The notes beneath the pieces were generated by a model. That model ran no database searches and was not told where the DNA came from. It saw only the letters and a program-made list of their open reading frames with translations. From assembly GCF_029852145.1 (NCBI RefSeq), contig NC_079975.1, forward strand, positions 16,427,275 to 16,491,274: a stretch of 64,000 nt of DNA. The letters run 5' to 3'. The translations under genes and the position numbers were made by a program. Within the stretch, counting starts at the first letter, position 1, and every line of letters begins with the position of its first letter. The stretch comes from Microplitis mediator (lineage: Eukaryota > Arthropoda > Insecta > Hymenoptera > Braconidae). Shown piece by piece: positions 35,186 to 45,995 of this stretch.

Positions 35186-36005
35186 AACTAAGCATATTAA
35201 TAGTTAAATAAATAAAAAAACAATTTGTATTCATAAATATTAATTGTTTAATGCATTAAGTGAATAATATGTTAAAAATAGTTTTTAATGAAAGTTCAAA
35301 ATAAAAGAACCAATGAAAATTGATAAATTACTCTCTATCATTTGTATAGTACGATTAATTATATACCTTAGTTTCTAATACTTACAGCAACATCTTTCAA
35401 ATAAATAAGCTATGGGAATGCGTGTGCATGCATAATAACGCGTGCTCATGTATGGGAATGCCTGATCGTATTTTTCATAAGCAGCCAATATTTAAATACG
35501 ACCAAACGTGCTCGAGAGGAATCACAGATTATAAAATCATATGCCTGCTCAGGGAAGATCATGCATGATAATGTATGATCATGCATGATAATGTATGGTC
35601 ATGCATGATCATGTCTGGCCAAAATCCAGGCCTGATCATGCATGACTGGACACGATCATGACTTCTCAGGCAGAATCATGCATGATCATGACTGCTCAGG
35701 CAAAATCATGCCTGTTCATGTCTGGCCAAAATTCAGGCCTGATCATGCATGAGATTTAAGCCTGCTCAGGCATGATCATGCATGCTGATTTTTTCCCGGG
35801 GTTATAAATTGTAAATATATTTTGATTCGATTTGAGTGATTTTAATATGTCAATATTCTTCAACGAGTTCAAAACTACTAATAACTGCAATCAATATTAA
35901 TCGATATTAAAAAATGATTAACTTAATAGCTATCAGATTGAATTTACTGGATTTAGAGTGTCAATGATTAAATGTTATTAAATTGATAGATTTTATGTTA
36001 GAAAT

Positions 36006-37126
36006 TAGAGCTGTACAATTTAGCCGGTTAAGCCGGTTAAAGAAGTTAACCTGGCTAATTAGCTGGCTGACTGCTTGGCTTAGCCAGTTAACTGAAATTA
36101 GCTAGGCTAATTAGCTAAAGGCTAAACCGGCTAATCGGCTAATTTTATATTTTATGAAATATCTATGTTTTCAAGTATTGATAGGCATAATTCGACTGAA
36201 AATGAATTTATTACTTAGTATTTAATATTAATAACAACGATTTGCATTTATGAAAGTTTTTTAATCTAGTTTTTCTATCATATCTCTATTTTGGTATAAA
36301 AAAATTAGAACATTAGCAGTTCCTGGTGACAGACAGCTTCTTTTGGCAGAAATTCTCTGTAGATTTCCAGACAACCCGCGTACAGGATCGAAAAGATAAT
36401 TTAAATCTCTCCCTTTGATTTTTACTCAAATCAGGTTCATTTACTATAATTCTCTGATTACAGTGAATGAACCCGATTTGAGTAAAAATCAGAGGGAGAG
36501 AGATTTAAATTATCTTTTTGATCCTGTACGCGGGTTGTCTCGAAATCTGCAGAGAATGGCAAGTCTTGAAGGCCAAAGTGCTATTAAGAAAGAAATGATG
36601 AGATTTGACCGAGAGCCTACAATTCCAAAGACAGAAAATCCACTACTTTGGTGGAATTCCAAGCGGAACAAATTTCCGATCCTGGCAAATTTTGCCAGAA
36701 AGTTTTTAGGCATTCCTCCTTCCAGTACACTTTCCGAGCGGGTTATTTCAACGGCAGGCAATATAATTTCCGCCAAAAGAAGCTGTCTGTCTCCAGAAAC
36801 TGCTAATGTACTAATTTTTTTATACCAAAATAGAGATATGATAAAAAAACTAGATTAAAAAACTTTCATAAATATATTTCACATATGTGAATTGTTGTTA
36901 TTAATTTTAAATACTACGTAATAAATTCATTTTCAGCCAAATTATGCCTATCAATACTTGAAAACATAGATATTTCATAAAATATAAAATTAGCCGATTA
37001 GCCGGTTTAACCTTAAGCTAATTAGCCTGGTTAATTTCGGTTAACCAGCTAAGCCGAGCAGCCAGCCAGCTAATTAGCCAGGTTAACTTTTTTAACCGGC
37101 TTGACAGGCTAAATTGTACAGCCCTA
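36006..37126 (+). mobile_element. hAT element remnant with 8-bp target duplication
   Basis: Ends TAGAGCTGTACAATTTAGCC and its complement, flanked by the perfect 8-bp direct repeat TTAGAAAT (35998-36005 and 37127-37134), as expected for hAT. Sub-terminal regions are packed with TTAGCCGG/CCGGCTAA words. The left arm is an inverted copy of most of the right arm: 36165-36455 mirrors 36480-36985, except for about 210 bp (36560-36770) present only on the right. The element is thus a foldback derivative that kept the 3' end of the transposase gene. Confidence 0.85.
36460..36858 (+). pseudogene. hAT transposase C-terminal dimerisation domain
   Basis: An open frame of about 130 residues ending at TAG-free LD-stop 36858. 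It shows the hAT C-terminal pattern in order: NPLLWWNSKRNKFPILANFA, FLGIPPSSTLSERVIS, AGNIISAKRSCLSPE, and VLIFLYQN. Full hAT transposases have 600 or more residues; the DNA-binding and RNase-H-like catalytic parts are absent, so it cannot act alone. An inverted fragment of the same coding segment (36290-36340) lies in the left arm. Confidence 0.85.
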
Positions 37127-37167
37127 TTAGAAATAAAATTAAATGAACAACTTTAAAATAAAAAGAT

Positions 37168-37442
37168 TTTTCTCCTCGACGGGCGGAAAGCGTCAACTTT
37201 CGTCCCGCTGTGCAAAACGAAGTTGCCGCTTTCCGCCTCCGTCGAGGAGAAAAATAGCATACACTCCTCGGGAAGTAAATAAGAAAGCCTCAGATCACAT
37301 GTTTGTTGACCTCGGCTTCGCCTCGGCCAACAATTACATGTGATCTGAGACATTTCTTACTTTACTTCCCTCGATGTGTAATATACTATTTCTTGCTCCA
37401 CCCGCCGAATGTACGGTCTTTCTGGCTGCATTCAACGCCAGA
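37168..37442. repeat. three successive long hairpins
   Basis: Hairpin 1: TTTTCTCCTCGACGG with GGCGGAAAGCG (37168) and complement ending at 37255. Hairpin 2: AAGTAAATAAGAAA..CTCAGATCACATGT (37273) and complement ending at about 37370, with CCTCGGCTTCGCCTCGG (37310-37326) in the loop. Hairpin 3: TCTTTCTGGC (37418) and GCCAGAAAGA. The 17-bp loop word recurs at 39685-39701 beside a fourth hairpin (GCGCGCCC..GGGCGCGC, 39665-39722), on the far side of the Crypton gene. Confidence 0.7.
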
Positions 37443-37768
37443 AAGAGCGACTTTTTATGGCCTGCTTGAATCGCTGCGCGCTCTGCTGGGCTGTGTCATT
37501 TTAGAGCCGGTAGTACAGCAATCTCTATACTAGCGTAGCAATTTGTGTACAAAAAACCCAACCTCAAAATGTAATCATTCTCATGATAAATCATATAACA
37601 ATAAGTAAAATATAACTCATAAAATATATATAAAATATAAGATATACATAAGATTTAAAAATATATATAAAATATAAAATATACATAAGATTTAAAAATA
37701 TATATAAAATAATAACTCCACAAATTTATCATTAAAATTTAACGTGAATAAAAAAAGTAATCACCAAA

Positions 37769-39275
37769 ATGAATGACTCTTCGTCTGAAGGCTCTACCGA
37801 CGAGGAAGAAGTGTTGAAATTATTTGACAAAGAAGCAAACGATATCATCCATAGTGAAACATTACCAAAAAAATCGGCTGATCGGTACCTGCTGAATTAA
37901 AATGCCTATAAAAATTGAAAAGTAAAAAATAAAAGTTGTCTCTCGGCATCAGAAGAGAACAACTTAAATGTTTATTTTGATGGCTTAAAAAAAAGTTGAG
38001 TCCATTAACTCTATGGAGTGTGTGGAGCATGCTTAAAAGTACATTAAGTTCAAATGATGACATTCAAATAAACAATTTCTTAAAATTAAAGGGCATTATT
38101 AAAACAAATGCTAAAGAACATAAACCTAAAAAATCTTTTATTTTAACATGGGAACAAATTAAACAATATATTAATGAAGCTCCTGACGAACAACATTTAG
38201 CAGTAAAGGTAATAAAAGAATATTAACATACTCGCTTTTCAAATTAAATGTCTTCATTCTCACGATTTAATTGTATGTTTCATATTTAATAACAATTTTT
38301 ACAGGTTGTATTAATATTTGGAATATGTGGCTGTTTGCGATGTAAAGAACTAACGGAGATGAAATTTGAAGACATAGAAGATTTGAAGGGAAGATATTTA
38401 GTAACAATTAATGAAAACAAAAATAATTATCCCGGACAATTCCTTATTGGGAATCGCTTTTACCCTATAGTTAAAAAGTACATTGCATTAAGATCATCTG
38501 GTGTCTTTTCCGATAGATTTTTTATTCACTATGCAGAGGGTAAATGCACTCGATCACCTATTGGACGTCATACTATAGGAGCAATGCCTAAAAAAATTGC
38601 TGCTTTTTTTAAGCTGCCTAATATGAAACGATACACCGGACATTGCTTCAGAAGATCATCTGCGACGCTTCTCTCCAATTCCGGTGCTAACATGCAGATG
38701 ATCAAGCAGCTAGGGAGATGGCGTTTAGATATAATTGCCCAGGGTTATGTAGAAAATTCGTTACATAACAGGCAGATGATTTTTGATGCACTAATTCAGA
38801 ACGAGACCACAATAGATACTCAACCACAACCATCAACCAGTAAATAAGTAACTGTCAACCCTCAACCAGTAACTACCAACCCTCAACAAGAAACCAGTGA
38901 GATTGAAACAGAAATTAACGATTTAAATTGGTCAGACTTTGATGACGACTTCAATGTTAATGACGTTGAACCGATTTCAAGTAAGTAAAGCAATAATACT
39001 CATTTATTTACCGAAACACGTTTATATACCACCTCTAATTCATATTGTCATTTATAGCTGGAGCCGTTATAAACAGTGGTTTCAGTACAGCAAAGAAAAA
39101 GCCAATTTCTGTACCAATTAAGACTAAAAAGAATCAAGAAATTAACAATAATAAAACACCATTCATGGCCAAATCAGGGGCAAAATTAACTTTTCTAAAT
39201 CAAGCACATGTTCAGCCTCCAGCAGCTAAGAAAAAAAAATTGACTGTTCAAACACTCCAAACCCTAATAAACTAG
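37769..39275 (+). pseudogene. Crypton tyrosine recombinase gene, three exons, three in-frame stops
   Basis: Exon 1 37769-38208 (ATG at 37769), intron with GT at 38209 and AG at 38303-38304, exon 2 38305-38980, GT at 38981, AG at 39056-39057, exon 3 39058-39275. One frame runs through all exons except TAA at 37898-37900, TGA about 11 codons on, and TAA at 38845-38847. The N-terminal domain has KKSADRYL and a later TLWSVWSMLKSTL. The catalytic part has the arginine in CLRCKELTEM, GHCFRRSSATLL (H-x-x-R box), QLGRW and the tyrosine in AQGYVENS. Crypton recombinases move circular DNA by site-specific recombination. The C-terminal tail is lysine-rich. Confidence 0.85.
38305..38847 (+). CDS. Crypton catalytic domain exon, open to the third stop
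   Basis: 180 codons after the first intron with all expected tyrosine-recombinase residues visible: R in RCKEL, K region, H..R in GHCFRR, W in GRW, and the nucleophile Y in GYVENS about 35 residues downstream. Uninterrupted despite two stops in exon 1, so decay is recent or the domain is still selected. Exon 2 continues in frame beyond the stop at 38845 to 38980. Confidence 0.75.
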   Translation, partial: VVLIFGICGCLRCKELTEMKFEDIEDLKGRYLVTINENKNNYPGQFLIGNRFYPIVKKYIALRSSGVFSDRFFIHYAEGKCTRSPIGRHTIGAMPKKIAAFFKLPNMKRYTGHCFRRSSATLLSNSGANMQMIKQLGRWRLDIIAQGYVENSLHNRQMIFDALIQNETTIDTQPQPSTSK

Positions 39276-40376
39276 ACTTAACATCAAAAAAACAAGATAT
39301 GACATTCAATAACTGCACTTTCAATAATTGGATTTATAACGTCACCAAATGTAACTGTGATAAGGAAATATCCCTTAAAGTGAGACGAGAATAATCTCAA
39401 CGTGAAACTATTAACTAATTAAAATCTATGGTTATATTATGTTATTATTTATTTTATTTTGAAAATTGCGTTATTGATAAAGTTTAATTATAATATTATT
39501 AATATATAATTTGCAATGTTATGCCAAAGTTTCTAACAATTTATGTAATAAGTATTATATAAATACAATAATAAAGTTTTATTTGAACTGTGAATTCAAA
39601 AATTTTTTTACTTAAAATTATATTACTGTCCTTCGTGGAGTCCAAATTTTCATTAGTTTTAGATGCGCGCCCCGACCAGCAATACCTCGGCTTCGCCTCG
39701 GTTTTGCAAAAGTCGGGCGCGCCTCCCCTTCCCAGTATTTGCAAAGTCCTCGGTTTTGTAAAATACGCAGGTACTGTATTATAATTAATAACTATAACCT
39801 AGTTTTTATAATAAAATTGAGACAAGTGATACCAGGAATAATATTTTTTTATGTATTAATCTTATTGTTAAACGTAATTTCGGCAGAGGATCAAGAAAAA
39901 TAGTATACGACCCACAGCTAAAAAGTTGGATGCCCTGGCGTATGAGATATGATGGCCGAGGCTTCACCTAATAATATTACTTAAACCTTGTAATATGAAA
40001 CTAAACGTTAGTATCTTGCACTTTAATTACCTCCCGATTTGGTCATTTGGTATTATTAAATGATTATATGAATTGATTAATTCTAAATATAAATTCGTAT
40101 AGATATACGTCCACTTTGCGGTAATTCGTAAGTTACTCAAGAGGTAACTGCCTAAGTCAAAATTTGTAATGATAACGCGATAACAACCTCCCGACTTAAG
40201 TCAGTTAGCATCTTTAATGTTTATATGTATTTATAATAATCAAAGTAATTAAACATTAATTTAGGTTTGTAAACCTCCTTTCGGTTATCTGATACTACTA
40301 TACTGAGTAATTTTTAAGTAATATATTAACAAATATAAATTTTCCTGATAATAATAGGTATCAAAGAATTTAAAGA
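39276..40376. other. non-coding; Crypton 3' flank and element junction
   Basis: 39576-39582 has AATAAAG as a possible polyadenylation signal. Hairpin at 39665-39722 with the loop word CCTCGGCTTCGCCTCGG. On the minus strand the motif GGGAGG or GGAGG followed by TT or TAA occurs three times (about 40040, 40192, 40278); any of these could be the polypurine tract of the errantivirus-like element to the right, but no 3' LTR follows. Confidence 0.45.
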
Positions 40377-41735
40377 TTAATTTGTTATCTTCACGACAAT
40401 CTTCTTAGGCTTCTGCCTATTGATAGTTCTAGTGAGACTGGTCCAATCTGGTTTTGGTTGATGGAATTTGAATTTGAAATTTGAACTGCTGTTGGTCCTT
40501 GGATAACCTTTGGACTGGTTCTGTATTGGTTTGGCGATATGTTCCGGCTGCTGATGTTGGTTAAAAATGTTTAATTTCTGTGTTATTGTATACACTACTA
40601 CGACAACAGTAACTGTAAACAAGGCACACTGTGCAGCTGGATAAATAATGCTTATAATCAGGCATCCGATAATATCGAATCCTATGATGATGAACCCAAA
40701 ATTCGGTAGGTCATCTAAATTGCATCCCAGCTTGTCCTCGTGCTTGAATTCGTTGCTCGGAGTATTAGTAGACCACCCTTCTGTTGTTGATAAACAGTTA
40801 GCGTCGATTATATTGAAAAGTATGTTTGTGTCAATGTGTATAAATTTGACTTTTATACACATGAAACGTTTAGCTGCCCCAACATCATCTGCAGGACTGA
40901 AAATTTCGTTGCCGAATACCTCCACGGTACTGTTCCGTTGTACTACTACAGCACCCAATAGACGCTTTTTCGTATCATCCAAAGGCCACGCCGTCGTTAC
41001 ACATCGCACTAACCAGATTGAATCAGTTCTCAAAAGTTCTATTCTTTTTTTAAATCGAGATATTATCATTTCAAAATCCTATACTTTAAAACTAAATGCC
41101 AAATTATCTTTAATTTATTTAATAACTAGAGATATCAAAAATAAGTCAATAGAGTCTAATCGTTCGCGGTCCACAATAAAGCCATGATTCCGATATATTT
41201 TTTTAACATAATTATTATTATTCTTGTTCCAACAATTATTTCTATCCGGAGGAACTTTAATTTTATTCTTAAAGCTATACTTCTTAAAGTGTAAGAAAGT
41301 AAAACAAAATCGTAATTCTTTCTTAGATAAAGTTAATTGATCATATATGTATTTTAAAAACATTATGATAAAATACATATATTTTATAATGTTGGAACAT
41401 GCAAGCGTTACAAATCTATTTACATTTTTATTGAAATTCTGAAGTTTCTGTACTTCCTTTTGTTGTGAACTGTTGACCTCTGCAATAATCCACAACTGCG
41501 AATCATATTTCGAGACCAACGATTTAATATCATTTTCTTTCATATGATCACCTGGTGAATAGAGCAGCTTATTATCAACTGGCAACAAATCTACAGTTTT
41601 GACGCGTTTATTCCCTAATTTTCGCTCGATCTCAACTTCCTGATCGAATTGGATCGGCGACGTATGATTTCCCGTTGTCGCGAGAACTACATGCTCATCG
41701 GCACAATCATTGAACGATTCGGTACTAAATTAATT
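40377..41735 (-). pseudogene. env-like gene remnant of an endogenous errantivirus
   Basis: Two minus-strand frames, about 41735-41115 and 41069-40377, in different phases, so at least one frameshift breaks the gene. The second frame has a long hydrophobic stretch (about 40 residues rich in I, V, F near 40650-40560) followed by a hydrophilic basic tail, the layout of an envelope transmembrane anchor near the C-terminus. The first contains several N-x-T/S sites and a heptad-like stretch (SSQQKEVQKLQNF). Position downstream of gag and before the missing 3' LTR fits env of gypsy/errantiviruses. No sequence-level match to a specific family was possible. The gene is not functional as it stands. Confidence 0.5.
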
Positions 41736-42047
41736 TTGAGTAAACCGATTACAATGATCTCCTGAGATACTGGGTCTAGGTAGCTCCTTAAATGACGCGT
41801 GCTGCTCTATTTCCAGTTATATCTTTAATGTTCTGTACTCCAATGATACTTATTGAACAAATTTTTATCGTTGGTTCCGATATTTTAGTTATATTGAATT
41901 TAAATGGTTCGCTTCCATGCTCAACTTTGTTTATATTTAAGACTGACCTTCTGCGCGCAGTCTTAATTATTCTTTTAATATTAACGGGATTGATTGTTTC
42001 ATTTAAGAACTCCCGTCGGCCCCGGTCAAAATTATCTACGGGAGTCT
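41736..42047 (-). other. gag-env junction, pol missing
   Basis: Only about 310 bp separate the gag and env-like frames. A short minus-strand frame (42060-41792) reads TPVDNFDRGRREFLNETI and is basic but shows no protease, reverse transcriptase or integrase motif. The whole pol gene (about 3 kb in complete elements) is therefore deleted. Confidence 0.6.
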
Positions 42048-43468
42048 TTAATTTTCCAGTAACGAAATAAATTTTCGTACCGGTTTATCAAATGTAGAAT
42101 TATTTATCCCAGACGATCTGGGACTTATGAAACGTTCGTTATTAACGTCCGGATATTTATTACAAACTACTGCCGGGCGAATCTGTCTCGCCTTCGGTTT
42201 TTCGGCATTATAACCCGGAACATGGGCCACCGTGGCCACTTCTGGTATTCGGAAGCGTTTTGTATTTTCTTCCTGGATTTTAAACGCGGCGATCGACGAC
42301 ACGTATGTTTGCTCTAAGGCATTGTGCGATTTTAGCAAACATTGTACTTGGAGTAAAGGCGGAATACCATTGAGGAAAGCCGAAATCGCGTCTTTCTCAA
42401 TTTCTAATTTTTCTGCTTCAATGAGCGTACCCCTTTCGGTTGATTCTGCGTCTAAAATGTCACGATAAATTGACCGAGTGCGATTTACGTAAGAAACCAT
42501 ATTTTCTCTGGGAAGCATTACGATGTTCTCCAATTTTGCTTTGTATTGGTTTGCGGAACGGTGACGATCGAAGACGGTACGGAGGAGGTTTTCGAACTCC
42601 TTCATGGTAGTGTACTCCATATTTCCGACAGTAGTCCGAGCGTCGCCTTTAAATTTTTGACGCACGAGTGTCAAAAATGTAAATTCGGCGCTCGGCGCGA
42701 GCATAGAGCAAGCGCGATTGCATGATCTTATAAAGTCGGAGACCGAGGTGCTTTTACCGTCAAAAGCAGGTACATATGACAACACGTCTTTGATTGTAAT
42801 ACTCGGGTAATTAACATGATTGTTGGACCCGCTATTTCTTAACAGAGACATCTCCGCTCTTTCTTGAATCACGCTGAGACCTCAGTCGCGGTGGACCTTT
42901 TTATGTCCTTGAGCTCCGAGCCCGAACTTTGCAATAATTTGAAGTCATTTCGCAACTCTTTTTCCCGAGCCGCGACCGCTTTTTCTCTCTTGACCAGATC
43001 GAGCTCCCGTTTATTAAGATTTTCTCGGAGATCCGTCAACCCGCGTTCCCGCTCATTCAGCGCAGCTTCGCGTTTATTTAAGCGCTCGACTTGTATTTTT
43101 CTAGCTTGCTCTATGAGTCAGCTAGATTCCGCTTCGCGCTCTTTTAACTCGTAAAGCCGATGTTTGATCTCGTCCTCGAGATCGTTAGGCTCATCTTTGC
43201 TTTTCAACTCACGTGATTTTAATTCGAGTTCCCGTTCCGCCAACGAAATTTTTAATTTTCGTGATTACGTTTCTAATTTTCGCAATTGAGCGTCTGCTTC
43301 ACTATTTTTCTGGTCTCGGCCGGCAAGATCACTTAATCGATCGATAAGAAGTCGTTCCCGTGCCTCCAGAACTGCCTCCCGATCATCGTGCATTTTACAC
43401 TGTTCGTTAAGTTTTTCTGACAGTTCGAGGAGTTCTTCCTCTGTCATGGGTTCTCTTTGTTTATCCAT
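42048..43468 (-). pseudogene. gag of the errantivirus-like element, two stops and a frameshift
   Basis: ATG at 43468. The N-terminal 190 codons are an extreme charged coiled coil (EARERLLIDRL, ERELELKSREL, NKREAALNERERG), interrupted by TAA near 43264 and TGA near 43121, then a frameshift near 42872. The following 274 codons hold a retrotransposon capsid: SYVPAFDGKSTSVSDFIRSC, LTLVRQKFKGDART, FENLLRTVF, then a C-terminal ISAFLNGIPP segment. No zinc knuckle was seen, as is usual for this group. It would package the element's RNA. Confidence 0.75.
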
Positions 43469-44448
43469 ATTGCAAAATAATTGTTTGTTTAAGCTTTCTC
43501 AATTATTTCGGTATTTATTAATGTAATTCATAAAATAACCAAAAAGAAAATTATCAAAGCAATTGTAATTATAACTGAACATTTATTAATAATTTTAATT
43601 AAATTAGTTGAGGCCTAATGCTCCAATAAATGAGCGTTTCGGTAAGAATTAAAAATTCATTGTACTTAATCTATAATATAAATATAATTGTGTTGAAAAA
43701 TTAATTAACTGCTCGAAACAGAAAATCATTAAGTTCGCAAAAATTTTAAATTAGAACTAATTGCTTTGATGAATTCCGATTATTATTTTTCGTACAATTG
43801 AGAATGCCGAAGCAAATCATTTTCATACTAGACCGCATAAATGAATAATGGACAGTAATAATATAAAAACAATAATGAATGATAAACCTCCGTTAGATCA
43901 AACAAGATGCAATTCTCATTTGAAATCTTATACAGTTATTGTTCTATTATTTACACTAACACGGTCCATTAGTTCAGTAATGTCAAACCTCAGATAGATT
44001 TTGGAATACATTTGTGGAGTTAAATTTCGACAAGTCGGTAGCGTTTTATAACAGTTTTTGTACTGTGAAACATTCACAATCACGAATATATTCACGGGCA
44101 TTTCCCAACGGCAAAAATTTATATTCATTACTGATATCATAATCCGACGGAAAATAAAATCACTTACATAACACACCGGTAGGTCATTTTTTATCAATTT
44201 GAATAATAAAAAATAATAAATTTCCACGAGGAATAATTCAAAAATTCAAAAATCGTTCCCGTTTATACGAAGTGATCGCGAGTATTTGTAATAATAATTA
44301 TTTTTGTGAGAAAACATTAAACACTTTTTTATACGAAAGAAAAACACTCGCGGTCACTTTCTTAAAATTTCCGTAGCAACACTTTGTATAATTCATAATA
44401 AAATAATAAAATAAAAGAAACTCGACAGCATCTTGGTCACAGCACTAA
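43469..44448 (-). other. leader between LTR and gag, non-coding
   Basis: AT-rich. A 99-codon minus-strand ORF (44227-43928) without known domain lies here. The primer site expected directly after the LTR (minus strand from 44448: TTAGTGCTGTGACCAAGATG) does not match a lysine or serine tRNA primer that I recognise. Confidence 0.5.
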
Positions 44449-45554
44449 TGTTACATTCTGGCTTATCTATTAATCAGACAGAATATTTTTAATTTTACCA
44501 GGTTGACGTCGTTAGGGTGTCGATAGACCCCAGGTGCGACAGCTGTTGACCTTCTTTTATTTTATGCAAAAAAGTTTATTGACTTACCATGATGACGATT
44601 ATGGGCCCCATCACTCGCCCCAAGTTATCCCTTTGATGCCTTCTTTGAACGCGAACAAGACGAGCCCCGAAGACTCGGTTTCTTCGTAGAGGAAAGCAAT
44701 TTTAATTCGTCGATCAAACCACCAGAGCTCGAAGGCTCAACGACACAAGAGCTTGAAAGCTCAACAACACACGAGCTCGACTGCTCAACAACACACGAGC
44801 TCGAAAGCTCAACAACACAAGAGCTGGAAAGCTCAACAAGAACTTCCTCCGACTTAATTCTCGGACGATCTTCGGTGAGGTCCGCGATGACACTTCGAAT
44901 CCTGCGACCGAGCTGTACTGCACATCCTGACTCCTGTTTCTCGACGTGGATTTTGGATTTGGAAAGGAAGTGCTTAGGCTGCCGGTATCGGCGCCCAAAG
45001 CAGATGAGAATATTAGGCTGCCGGTGGCGGCGCCCAATAGAGGTATATGATTTTTGGGCTGCCGGTAGCGGCGCCTAAAGTTTAAATAAGGAGTGCGTAT
45101 TTTAATAAAATACGGATATATATTTTGCTTCAAATCCGAGTGACAGGATCAAGCCAGCAGGTTTGTGTAGAGTTCTTGGCTCTACTAGATCTTGTGATCG
45201 ACTGACTTGATTCTGTCGCTCCTTGGTATTATACGCTATCAAAATGTGATCGTTGCATCTCAGGTTTCCTATGAGAGAATCGTCGGGGTCCGGGTCTTAT
45301 GCATCGTCATCTGTTTAGACTATCCGCGAGCCACAGTGACTCTCTTATCGCAAGAGATTTCCGTTACATTGTTGGCGGTGAATAAAAATAATATCGCCAA
45401 CAAGGTAACGATTTATTAATTTTTTAATTAATTATGATTTTAAGAAGTGTCGAACTGTTTATTCGCCCACTGCGGTGAGTAAATAATTCGATACTTCAAA
45501 AAAAAAAATTTCTAAAAATTCTTATTTAAATTTGATTAAAGCCAGAATGTAACA
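44449..45554 (-). mobile_element. 5' LTR of the errantivirus-like element (third family, complete)
   Basis: 1,106 bp with a perfect 16-bp inverted end, TGTTACATTCTGGCTT on each strand. It carries the 24-bp GAGCTC-containing tandem repeat (44733-44840) and three GGCTGCCGGTRKCGGCGCC words (about 44977, 45014, 45059). It matches the LTR parts at 13351-14332 and 34286-34354 in inverse orientation. No 3' LTR was found left of 40377, so the element is truncated. Confidence 0.8.
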
Positions 45555-45757
45555 GTCATAAACAACTGATAAATGAATCATTAGTAGTTTTGTTATAAAT
45601 TTTCGATTCGTATATCAATTAAATTTCCGTGATGAACTGGAATATTCTAAGTTGAGTTAAATAAATAATTACTAAGAATTAATTCAAAAAGTTTATGCAT
45701 TAAATAATTTTGAGTCAAACTAATTTTTAATTATTAAATTATGGTTTTTTTTATTCT
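45555..45757. other. non-coding AT-rich spacer
   Basis: No feature seen; followed by the tRNA-containing module. Confidence 0.4.
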
Positions 45758-45995
45758 ACCATTTAAATATAGTGGAAACCTCAACATGCAAACCTTCTGA
45801 ATAAGACAATTTATAGATAAATTGAGAAAAATATAGACAGCCCGAACTGAGAATCAAACCCAGACCAATTCGGTATCGCGCCGAGTGCTCTACCAGTTGA
45901 GCTATCCGGCACTATACTATATTCCGTTCAATTTGATCTATAACTTATTGAGCCACACTGTCCATCGCACGGTAATACACCATTTAAATATAGTG
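45758..45995 (-). repeat. tRNA-containing module, copy 2, between direct repeats
   Basis: Same unit as 34947-35185, between ACCATTTAAATATAGTGG at 45758 and 45979. The distance between the direct repeats (221 bp) is nearly the same as in copy 1 (219 bp). The two copies differ by about one base in twenty. Confidence 0.7.
45840..45911 (-). tRNA. tRNA-like sequence, copy 2 (pseudo-tRNA)
   Basis: Same fold as 35027-35098 with a G in the anticodon loop (CGCGATA) and two changes in the T arm (GGTTTGATTCTCAG) that weaken box B and the T stem. The decay supports a repeat rather than a working tRNA. A T5 stretch follows as terminator. Confidence 0.45.

Larger units (their letters stand above)
34376..35800. 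mobile_element. element of GATCATGC words with CCCGGGAAAAAATCA ends
   Basis: Left CCCGGGAAAAAATCA and right TGATTTTTTCCCGGG form perfect 15-bp inverted ends. The body on both sides consists of GCATGATCATGCATGA-type words, each near-palindromic, interrupted by an AT-rich centre holding the tRNA-like module. Its ends closely resemble the inner inverted pair of 31388-33869. Two left sub-blocks near 34560-34720 and 34730-34900 are tandem duplicates of about 180 bp. No ORF. Confidence 0.65.

Noticed and set aside
40648..41187. 179-codon plus-strand ORF
   Set aside because: Antisense shadow of the env-like gene, which has the better domain layout and context.
41792..43154. Plus-strand ORFs opposite gag
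   Set aside because: Antisense shadows of the charged coiled-coil gag frame.
35027..45911. Two genuine serine (CGA) tRNA genes
   Set aside because: No U33, acceptor-tip mismatches, and the flanks are duplicated with the core, so a repeat is more likely; kept as tRNA-like.
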